Positions 48,206 through 58,100 of a stretch of DNA of 64,000 nt are shown here, one piece after another. Origin of the DNA: Eurosta solidaginis (lineage: Eukaryota > Arthropoda > Insecta > Diptera > Tephritidae); the NCBI RefSeq assembly GCF_040869045.1, contig NC_090322.1, positions 181,287,477-181,351,476 of the forward strand, read 5' to 3'. Made by a program: the position numbers and the translations under genes. The notes beneath the pieces are model-generated. The model made no database searches, was not told the DNA's origin, and saw only the letters and a program-made list of their open reading frames with translations. Each line of letters opens with the position of its first letter. Position 1 is the first letter of the stretch.

Positions 48206-48479
48206 ATAATATACCAAATACGAAAAAAGGGATGAAACATGGTAATTGGATTGGTCTATTGACGCAAAATATAACTTTAGAAAAAACTTTGTAAAATGGG
48301 TGTGACACCTACCATATTAAGTAGAAGAAAATGAAAAAGTTTTGCAGGGCGAAATCAAAAGCCCTTGGAATCTTGGAAGGATAACTGTTCGTGGTATTAC
48401 ATATATATATAAATTAGCGGTACCCGACAGATGATGTTCTGGGTCACCCTGGTCCACATTTTGGTCGATATCTCGAAAA

Positions 48480-51150
48480 CGCCTTCACATATACAACTAC
48501 CACCACTCCCTTTTAAAACCCTCATTAATACCTTTAATTTGATACCCATATCGTACAAACACATTCTAGAGTCACCCCTGGTCCACGTTTATGGCGATAT
48601 CTTGAAAAGGCGTCCACCTATAGAACTAAGGCCCACTCCCTTTTAAAATACTCATTATCACCTTTCGTTTGATACCCATATCGTACAAACAAATTCTAGA
48701 GTAACCCCTGGTCCACCTTTATGGCGATGTCTCGAAAAGGCGTCCAGCTATAGAACTAAGGCCCACTCCCTTTTAAAATCCTTATTAACACCTTTCATTT
48801 GATACCCATATTGTACAAACAAATTCTAGAGTCAGCCCTGGTCCACCTTTATGGCGATATCTCGAAAAGGCGTCCACCTATAGAACTAAGACCCACTCCC
48901 TTTTAAAATCCTCATTAACACCTTTCATTTGATACCCATATTGTACAAACGCATTCTAGAGTCACCCCTGGTCCACCTTTATGGCGATGTCTCGAAAAGG
49001 CGTCCAGCTATAGAACTAAGGCCCACTCCCTTTTAAAATACTTATTAACACCTTTCATTTGATACCCATATTGTACAAACAAATTCTAGAGTCAGCCCTG
49101 GTCCACCTTTATGGCGATATCTTGAAAAGGCGTCCACCTATAGAACTAAGGCCCACTCCCTTTTAAAATACTCATTATCACCTTTCGTTTGATACCCATA
49201 TCGTACAAACAAATTCTAGAGTAACCCCTGGTACACCTTTATGGCGATGTCTCGAAAAGGCGTCCAGCTATAGAACTAAGGCCCACTCCGTTTTAAAATA
49301 CTCATCAGCACCTTTCGTTTGATACCCATATTGTACAAAGAAATTCTAGAGTCACCCCTGGTCCACCTTTATGGCGATATCTCGAAAAGGCGTCCACCTA
49401 TAGAACTAAGACCCACTCCCTTTTAAAATCCTCATTAACACCTTTCATTTGATACCCATATTGTACAAACGCATTCTAGAGTCACCCCTGGTCCACGTTT
49501 ATGGCGATATCTCGAAAAGGCGTCCACCCATAGAACTAAGGCCCACTCCCTTTTAAAATACTCATTAGCACCTTTCATTTAATACCCATATCGTACAAAC
49601 AAATTCTAGAGTCACCCCTGGTCCACCTTTATGGCGATATCTCGAAAAGGCGTCCCCTATAGAACTTAGGTCCACTCCCTTTTAAAATACTCATTAGCAC
49701 CTTTCATTTGATACCCATATTGTACAAACGCATTCTAGAGTCACCCCTGGTCCAAGTTTATGGCGATATCTCGAAAAGGTGTCCACCCATAGAACTAAGA
49801 CCCACTCCCTTTTAAAATACTCCTTAACACCTTTCATTTGATACCCATATTGTACAAACGCATTCTAGAGTCACCCCTGGTCCACGTTTATGGCGATATC
49901 TCGAAAAGGCGTCCACCCATAGAACTAAGGCCCACTCCCTTTTAAAATACTCATTAACATATTTCATTTAATACCCATATCGTACAAACAAATTCTAGAG
50001 TCACCCCTGGTCCACCTTTATGGCGATATCTCGAAAAGGCGTCCACCCATAGAACTAAGGCCCACTCCCTTTTAAAATACTCCTTAACACCTTTCATTTG
50101 ATACCCATATTGTACAAACGCATTCTAGAGTCACCCCTGGTCCACGTTTATGGCGATATCTCGAAAAGGCGTCCACCCATAGAACTAAGCCCACTCCCTT
50201 TTAAAATACTCATTAACACCTTTCATTTAATACCCATATCGTTCAAACAAATTCTAGAGTCACCCCTGGTCCACCTTTATGGCGATATCTCGAAAAGGCG
50301 TCCCCTATAGAACTTAGGCCCACTCCCTTTTAAAATACTCATTAGCACCTTTCATTTGATACCCATATTGTACAAACGCATTCTAGAGTCACCCCTGGTC
50401 CACCTTTATGGCGATATCTCGAAAAGGCGTCCACCCATAGAACTAAGGCCCACTCCCTTTTAAAACACTTATTAACACCTTTCGTTTGATACCCATATTG
50501 TACAAACGCATTCTAGAGTCAACCCTGGTCCACTTTTATAACGATATTCCAAAAAGGCGTCCACCCATAGAACTAAGGCCCACTCCCTTTTAAAATACTC
50601 ATTAACACCTTTCATTTAATACCCATATCGTACAAACAAATTCTAGAGGCACCCCTGGTCCACATTTATGGCGATATCTCGAAAAGGCGTCCACCCATAG
50701 AACTAAGGCCCACTCCCTTTTAAAATACTCCTTAACACCTTTCATTTGATACCCATATTGTACAAACGCATTCTAGAGTCACCCCTGGTCCACGTTTATC
50801 GCGATATCTCGAAAAGGCGTCCCCCATAGAACTAAGGCCCACTCCCTTTTAAAATACTCCTTAACATCTTTCATTTGATACCCATATTGTACAAACGCAT
50901 TCTAGAGTCACCCCTGGTCCACGTTTATGGCGATATCCCGAAAAGGCGTCCACCCATAGAACTAAGGCCCGCTCCCTTTTAAAATACTCATTAACACCTT
51001 TCATTTGATACCCATATTGTACAAACAAATTCTAGAGTCAGCCCTTGTCCACCGTTATGGCGATATCCCTAAATGGCGTCCATCTATAGAACTATGGCCC
51101 ACTCCCTCTAAAAATACTCTTTAATACCTTCCATTTGAAACCCATGTCAT
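48480..51150. repeat. 129-bp tandem array of Helentron E (D2)
   Basis: About 20 monomers of 129 bp (129 equals 43 codons). Each contains TTTGATACCCATATYGTACAAAC, TTCTAGAGTCACCCCTGGTCCAC and TATGGCGATATCTCGAAAAGG. Variant monomers (CTCCTTAACACC, CTCATTAGCACC, GGCGTCCCCTATAG) alternate in a repeating order, so the array has higher-order structure. Open frames here repeat every 43 codons and are not genes. Confidence 0.9.
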
Positions 51151-51361
51151 ACAAACACATTCCAGGGTTACCCTAGGTTCATTTTACTACGAGGTGATTT
51201 TCCCTTATTTTGTCTCCATAGCTCTCAACTGAGTATGTAATGTTCGGTTACACCCGAACTTAGCCTTCCTTACTTGTTGTTATAACTTTTGATAACTAGC
51301 AACTGATGACGTCGCGAGTGTCGAAACAATTGTTTTGCCAAACAAAGCAAACATATACATA

Positions 51362-52876
51362 TCTAATATATAAAATTCTTCTGTCGCGGTTTTAGAGGCT
51401 GAACTCCTCCTAAATGGCTGAACCGATTCTCATGAAATTTTGTGAGTATATTGGGTAGGTCTGAGAATCGGCCAACGTCTACCTTTTTTTTTCGCTACGT
51501 GTCTAGGGTCTTGAGATCAAAACGTGGACCTGGGTACCCCTAGAATGTGTTTATACAAAATGGATATCAAATGAAAGCTGTTGATGAGTGCTATAGTACA
51601 GGATAATTTTCATACCGCTGGGTGACTAGGGTCTCGAGATATAGGCCGAAACGTGGACCCGTATACCCCTAGAATGTGTTTATACAATATGGATATCAGA
51701 TGAAAGCTGTTGATGAGTGCGATAGTATAGGATAATTTTCATACTCCTGGGTGACTAGGGTCTCAAGATATAGCCCAAAACGTGGACCCGGGTACCCCTA
51801 GAATGTGTTTATACAATATGGATATCAAATGAAAACTGTTGATGAGTTCTATAGGACAGGATAATTTTCATACCCCTGGGTGACTAGGGTCTCGAGATGT
51901 ATGCCAAAACGTGAACCCGGATACACCTAGAATGTGTTTTTACCTTATGGGTATCAAATTGAAGCTGTTGATGTATTCTTTAGTACAGAGTAAGTATTAC
52001 ACCGCTGGGTGACTACGGTCTCGAGACATAGGCCAAAACATGGTCCCGGATACACCTAGAATGTGTTTTTATATTATGGGTATCAAATTGAAGCTGCTGA
52101 TGTATGCTTTAGTACAGAGTAAGTATTACACCGCTGGCTGGGTGACTACGGTCTCGAGTTATAGGCCAAAACATGGACCCGGATACACCTAGAATGTGTT
52201 TTTATATTATGGGTATCAAATTGAAGCTGCTGATGTATGCTATAACACAGAGTAAGTTTTACACCGCTGGCCGGAACATGTACCCGGATAACCCTAGAAT
52301 GTGTGTGTATTATGGATCTCAAATGAAAGCTGTTGCTGAGAGCTCTAAAGTTCATTGTGATTTTCGATTTAGTCGCATCAACCTGGCAAAACTGATAAAT
52401 ATGCATCCGAAGCCGAAATAAAGACAAGAATTAAAAATACCCACATACCTATTTACATATGTCCTATTCGATTTGCCTGAAATTTCGTATATAAATTTGC
52501 CTATATTAGTATTTACGATGCTTTTTTCCGGGAAGTATACCAGAGACGCACTGGGACTGGGATTAGGACTTGGACTGTGACTGAGACTGAGACTCGGAGT
52601 GGGATTGGAACAAAATACTTACCATCCTCTGGGACTGGCAATAAGAGATGAAGAAGAACGAGAAAAACTTGAGAGAAGAGAAAAGAGAGAAGGAGACTGA
52701 GAAAGAGACAGTATGAGAAAAAGATGGAGATGAAGCGAAAAAGACGGAGGGAGGAGTGAATAAAAAGATTAGGAAAAAGTGTAGAGGGGTAGGGCAGAAT
52801 TAGACGGAAAAAGCTTATTAAAATGTATGCAGATAGACCAAATTTTGGGCAGAACAACGTCTGGCGGGTCTGCTAG
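51362..52876 (+). mobile_element. Canonical non-autonomous Helitron, complete
   Basis: Starts TCTAATATATAAAATTC after an A (51361) and ends TCTGCTAG before a T (52877), the A|TC...CTAG|T rule of Helitrons. A possible terminal stem GCAGA/TCTGC lies near the 3' end. The body holds about six 129-bp monomers (51520-52300) related to the Helentron monomer, then a purine-rich (GA) tract at about 52545-52800. No Rep/helicase is encoded. A truncated copy of its 5' half is at 46199-47003. Confidence 0.8.
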
Positions 52877-52921
52877 TAATATCAATAAAATTACTATCTA
52901 CATTTTAAACATGTCCTTTTC

Positions 52922-54150
52922 TACATTTTTTTGCGGCAAATTCATCAAGTATATCATCAATATCGATTTTCTTCAATAAATCTGACTCAATGCAAAGTAT
53001 ACCTAACATCTCGAGTCGCTCTTGTCGCATTGTAGCTCTTTCAGCAGCTTTGATTGTTTTCAATTGCAAGAAGGATCATTCGGCAGAACAATGTGTGATC
53101 ATTAATGTTAAAACAAAACCGAAGAACTATTTTTGTGTTAGGAAATACACCGGCTAATTGATCTTCCATTAGAATCTTATACAAATGACTATGAGCTTTT
53201 TGTACATCAGTGTATCTGGAGTTCACGTAACTTTGGAATTGTTTCATTTCAATGAAACATTCTTTCAAGTCTCTAGAATAAAAAATAACTAAGTTATTTA
53301 TAGCTTCGTCGAGGTCTCCATCACTTAGAGAAAAGTTGATGAGAAATGCAAATCTCTCTGAAAATTCCATATACACTTTCGCACGTCGTTTGATTTCACT
53401 GTGAAGATTGTCGCTGATTTCGAGGAAACCTTTTGTCCTAAAATCAGCGCGATGAGTTCGTTTTACTGTATATCCTACACCATGTAATAATTGTTGTGTT
53501 TTTTCCTCGAAATCATTGAACTTTTCACGGAATGAAACTAAACTCTCTTCTAACGGTCCGTACATGTTTGCATATCTGCTTTTTCACTTTGCAATGACTT
53601 ACTGAACGCATAGCAGTCAAAATAGAGTTCCATAAAATCAACATGAAACCAAATTCGAATTTTGCATTTTATACACGCCGTCTCATAACGAGTATCAGTA
53701 TTTTGTGATTCATCATCAGTAATGATATCTATAGCCTCTAATATGATATCAAATGAATCGTAAACTGCATTCGTCGCATTCGAATGTGCTTCCCAACCTG
53801 TAGTTGACAACGTCGTCAAAATTTTCTCATTGTTTATTTTATTTTTTAATACGCCCCATCGAAGGGTGGAAGCGAAAAAAATTATATAATGTCTGCATAA
53901 TGGCGAAAAAATCGACTGCATAAAAACAGCACTTCACAGCATACTCTCCAACCAAATTAAGGGAATGCGCTGAACAGGGAACATAGATCGCATTCTCATT
54001 CAAACTCAATATTCTTGCTTGCACACCTTCATACTTTCCGGACATGTTTAATGCGTTGTCATATGATTTACAATTTTGATTATCTAAACCGCAGTCTTCA
54101 GTAAGAAACTTTAAACTTTGATTCGCTAGACTAAAGGCCATATTAAAATT
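52922..54150 (-). pseudogene. hAT transposase (ZMYM1-like) pseudogene
   Basis: Minus-strand frames from 54141 down to about 52922 give, in order, the hAT core block SYDNALNMSGKYEGVQARI and VPCSAHSLNLVG, then TTGWEAHSNATNAV. A long helical stretch follows. The C-terminal part shows FPNTKIVLRFC and, after a frameshift, RLEMLGILCIESDLL and ILDEFAAKKC. This order fits TTF-finger/hAT transposases. At least three frame changes break it, and the PVTVASAERSFS block is eroded. The N-terminus is cut off by an LTR fragment at 54155. Confidence 0.8.
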
Positions 54151-54154
54151 CTGA

Positions 54155-54239
54155 ATATTGGAGTTATTTATGCGACAGTTCAGTGATACGAACGTTAGCA
54201 GAAGGTGAAAGATATCAGGAAATCCCCAAATTCGTTACA
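54155..54239 (+). repeat. LTR 3'-end fragment of a related gypsy family
   Basis: GGAGTTATTTAT...CAGTGATACGAACG...CAAATTCGTTACA follows the last ~85 bases of the LTR at 47610-48205 with frequent substitutions. It represents an older or sister LTR family, cut to its 3' end, inserted in the hAT remnant. Confidence 0.65.
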
Positions 54240-54289
54240 ATACTTTCATTTATTTGTCATCCATCATTAATAATTCACTCATTCATCAT

Positions 54290-54535
54290 TATAGTTGAAA
54301 TTTCCGCTTGAAGGCTTCTACACCCTCTGTTCCAAAAATAACCGAAATTTTTCAAAATAAAACAACCAGTGTACATTTTGAGATAATCCTTTTTTATTAT
54401 TCAATATACTCTCCTTTCACTTCGATACACTTCTTTCCACGCTCATACAATTTGTCAAATGAATCGGAAATGTCCTTTTTAGGAACCTTGTCTAGTTCGT
54501 CGGTCGTTGCCTTTTGAATGCGGTCAATTGAGTTT
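54290..54535 (-). pseudogene. mariner-like transposase C-terminus and 3' end
   Basis: On the minus strand a frame encodes KVPKKDISDSFDKLYERG, then KKCIEVKGEYIE and a stop near 54399. That is the usual C-terminal ending of mariner-type transposases. AT-rich sequence and TTTTTGGAACAGAGGGTGTA follow near 54310, resembling a terminal repeat. The catalytic DDD part is missing. Confidence 0.6.
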
Positions 54536-54599
54536 TATTTATTTGAGTAAAATTTATTTTCAGTTCTGATTATAATTTTCTTTCACTCTCTAGAATTTT

Positions 54600-54704
54600 A
54601 TATTTGTAAGCAAATTTTACAACTCTTTTTAATTTTTTCGGGGGCCTCCTTAAATCGGGCGCCCAGGCAACTCCCTATTCTGCCTACTTGTTAATCCGGC
54701 CCTG
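54600..54704. repeat. hAT terminal sequence
   Basis: Read inward from 54704 the sequence is CAGGGCCGGATTAACAAG, then GGGCGCCCG and GGAGGCCCCCG. CAGGGCCGG is a classic hAT end. It probably closes the element whose transposase lies at 52922-54150. The matching left end was not found, and the Helitron at 51362-52876 may have replaced it. Confidence 0.55.
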
Positions 54705-54821
54705 AATAAATATAACTTAAATATTATTTTTGTGAGAGAAAATTTCAAAATTTACAAACGCCGATGGCTACTAGTACATGTTTCTGAATTTCACTTCTTT
54801 ATCAGCTAGCTTCTCGGTAGC

Positions 54822-54907
54822 TGAGTATTGAACTCGAAATATCCAACATTCATACTTTATACTAGTGTAAAGGCAGATTCCTCTAACCACTCAGCCATAT
54901 GAATGCC
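54822..54907 (-). repeat. tRNA-like SINE head (Ser/Leu type)
   Basis: On the minus strand TGGCTGAGTGGTTAGAGG (54880-54897) is a good A box and CGAGTTCAATACTC (about 54824-54837) a plausible B box, spaced as in a class II tRNA with extra arm. No acceptor stem pairing is evident. This is a different tRNA origin from the SINE at 17831. The rest of 54705-55114 holds nothing I can name. Confidence 0.45.
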
Positions 54908-55114
54908 CCGCTGTTCGCTTTGCAATTGGTTTCGAAGTATTGCCTTTTTGTTGCTATTCCTTTACTCACCTCCTAGGTACATACTAATTCTTTATGCTTT
55001 TTTATCCTAATTATGTGGAATATTTATAGGCGCCCTTAAGAGCTTAGTATCTTTGGATTTTTATAGTATTGCTTTTATTAGCAGTACTTCTGGCTGTTCA
55101 CTATTATATCAATA

Positions 55115-58100
55115 TCTAATATATATTATAAATGGGAAAGTTTGGATGTTAAGATGTTTGGATGTTTAGATGTTTGGATGTTTGGATGTTTGTCCAGACG
55201 TTTGTCTTTGTGACTCAATAACGCAAGAACGGCTGGACCGATTTGGATGAAATTTTGCACACATATAGCCAATAGTCTAGAAGGATCTACTAGCTATATA
55301 TTTTTCAAAAGGGGCGTGGTCCCCGCCCCCTAGGAACAGTTATAATTTAATTATTATATTTTTTCGTCTTTGCGACTGAATCACGCCAGAATGGCTACAC
55401 GGATTTTAATGAAATTTGGGACACAGACAGTAGTCTACTAGCGAAATTTTTTTCGAACATGGAAAGAGGGGTGGGGGTCCCACGACCCTTCGAGAAATTA
55501 TTTTTCATAATTTTTACACATTATAACTTTACGTATACTGGCCTTCACCAATATCACAGACTCAAGGGGTCAAATAAGTCGAGGGCTTACAAAGTAAGCA
55601 GTGACACCCTCCGCCCGCCCCCCTTTATCTCCCCCTCTGGTGTAAAATCCATAAATTGTTATAACTCAATCTAAATTTTCTCCTAAATCAATAGTTTTTG
55701 GTATCTGGTACATACAGAACGAGATCTAGACAATTTTGGAGGAACGATCAGTGGTCCTCTCCTCTACTCCCGCCATCCGCCCTCCATCAATTGTTTTTAT
55801 TAGCACGCTTTTATTAGCTTTACCTGTATGTTTCTATCTAACTTTTTATTCGCTCCAATGCGCCTGCTGCCTTATTAACATGGTTTTATAATTAGCTTCA
55901 CCTTATTTGTAATCCCGTAAGGGTCATATCGAGACCCTTCCGGGATCATTTCTGGACGGTTTTCGGGATCGGTCCGGGATTACGCCGGGGTAATTTCGGG
56001 ACTTTTTCGGGATCATTTTGGGACCCTTCCGGGATCATTTCTGTATAGTTTACGGGATCCGTCCGGGATCCCGTCGGGGTTATTTTGGAACATTTTCGGG
56101 ACTATTCCGGAATCATTTCGGGACTATTTCGCGATCATTTGGGGACCCTTCCGGCATCATTTCTGGATGGTTTTCGGGATCCGTGCGGGATCTCGTCGGG
56201 GTCATATGGGGACTTTTTCGGGATCATTTGAGGGCTCTTCCGGCATCATTTCTGGATGGTTTTCGGGATCTGTCCGGGATATCGTCGGGGTCATTTGGGG
56301 ACTTTTTCGGGATCATTTGGGGGCTCTTCCGGCATCATTTCTGGATGGTTTTCGGGATCCGTCCGGGATCTCGTCGGGGTCATTTGGGGACTTTTTCGGG
56401 ATCATTTTGGGGCTCATCCGGCATCATTTCTGGATGGTTTTCGGGATCCGTCCGGGATCCCGTCGTGGTCATTTCGGGACTTTTTCGCGACTAATACGGG
56501 ATCATTTGGGAAACCTTTCGGCATCATTTCTGGATGGTTTTCGGGATCCGTCCGGGATCCCGTCGGGGTCATTTCGGGACTTTTTCGCGAATAATACGGG
56601 ATCATTTGGGAACCCTTTCGGCATCATTTCTGGATGGTTTTCGGGATCCGTCCGGGATCCCATTAGGGTAATTTCAGGACAATTAGGGGATCATTTGGGA
56701 ACCTTTCCGGCATCATTTCTGGATAATTTTCGGGATCCGTCCGGGATGCCGACGAGGTCATTTCGGGACTATTTCGGGATCATTTGGGATACCTACCGGC
56801 ATTATTTCTGGATGGTTTTTGGGATTCGTCCGGGATCCCGTCGTGGTCCTTTCGGGACTTTTTTTCGACTAATACGGGATCATTTGCGGACCCTTTCGGC
56901 ATCATTTCTGGATAGTTGTCGGGATCCCGTCACGGTCATTTCGGGACTATTAGGGGATCATTTGAGGACCTTTCCGGCATCATTTCTGTATTGTTTTCGG
57001 AATCCTTTCGGGATCCCGTCAGGGTCATTTTGGGACTTTTTTGGGGCTAATACGGGATCATTTGGGGATCCTCTAGGGGTCGTTTCGTGACTTTCTGTTT
57101 TATTTCGGGATCATTTGGGGACCCTTCCGGCATAATTTCTTGATGGTTTGCCGGATCCATCAGGGTCATTTCGGGACCATTTTGGGATCATTTGGGGACC
57201 CTTCCGAGATCATTTCTGGATCCGTCTGGGATGCCGTATGAGCCATTTCGGGATTTTTTGTTACTTTTCCGGGATAGTTTTTGGACCCTTCCGGGATTAT
57301 TTCTGGATCTGTGCGAGATCCCATCTGGGTCATTTCCGGACTATTTCGGGATCATTTTGGGATCCTTCCGGAATCATTTCTGTATGGTTTTCGCGATCCG
57401 TCGTTGATTCCCTCGGAGCCATTTCGGAACCTTTTCTGGAGTATGTCGGGGTCATTTGGGGACTTTTTCGGGATCATTTGGGGCTCTTCCGGCATCATTT
57501 CTGGATGGTTTTCGGGATTCGTGCGGGATCTCGTCGGGGTCATTTGGGGACTTTTTCGGGATCATTTGGGGGCTCTTCCGGCATCATTTCTGGATGGTTT
57601 TCGGGATCCGTCCGGGATATCGTCGGGGTCATTTGGGGACTTTTTCGGGATCATTTGGGGGCTCTTCCGGCATCATTTCTGGATGGTTTTCGGGATCCGT
57701 CCGGGATCCCATCAGTGTAATTTCGTTTTGTGGACCTTTCCGGCATCATTTCTGGATAATTTTCGGTATCCGTCCGGGATGCCGACGAGGTCATTTCGGG
57801 ATTATTTCGGGATCATTTAGGATACCTACCGGCATCATTTCTGGATGGTTTTTGGGATTCGTCCGGGATCCCGTCGGGGTCATTTCGGGACTTTTTCTCG
57901 ACTAATACGGGATCATTTGCGGACCCTTTCGGCATAATTTCTGGATAGTTGTCGGGATCCGTTCGGGATCCCGTCACGGTCATTTCGGAACTATTAGGGG
58001 ATCATTTGAGGACCTTTCCGGCATCATTTCTGGATAGTTTTTGGAATCCTTTCGGGATCCCGTCAGGGTCATTTCGGGGCTTTTTCGGGATCATTTAAGG

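Larger units (their letters stand above)
37199..50179. repeat. Large tandem duplication, unit D2 (with full LTR element)
   Basis: This is the second copy of D1. Without the retroelement interior it is colinear with D1 from hAT fragment to array. It differs by the retroelement body between two LTRs and by lacking the 647-bp array expansion. After 50179 it continues into array sequence that D1 lacks. Confidence 0.9.
41391..51278 (+). mobile_element. Helentron/INE-1-like element E, D2 copy, with nested retroelement
   Basis: The 5' part is 41391-42429. It is interrupted by the LTR element (42430-48205) and resumes at 48206. The array runs about 48480-51150. The 3' sub-terminal CTCAACTGAGTA, the GTTCGG...CCGAAC hairpin and CTTACTTGTT end at 51278. 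Without the insert it is about 4.1 kb and structurally complete. Confidence 0.85.

Noticed and set aside
28741..51278. CRISPR-like array
   Set aside because: Direct repeats are contiguous 129-bp monomers without unique spacers, in an insect genome.
52513..52857. 114-codon minus-strand hydrophobic frame resembling a membrane protein
   Set aside because: It is the complement of the purine-rich tract in a Helitron, so Phe/Leu/Ser richness follows from composition.
56167..57090. 307-codon open frame rich in Gly, Phe, Arg and Ser
   Set aside because: It lies wholly in the 89-bp satellite. The monomer is not a multiple of three, so the frame rotates, and similar frames occur on other frames and in the inverted copy. 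It is open because the repeat lacks stop codons.
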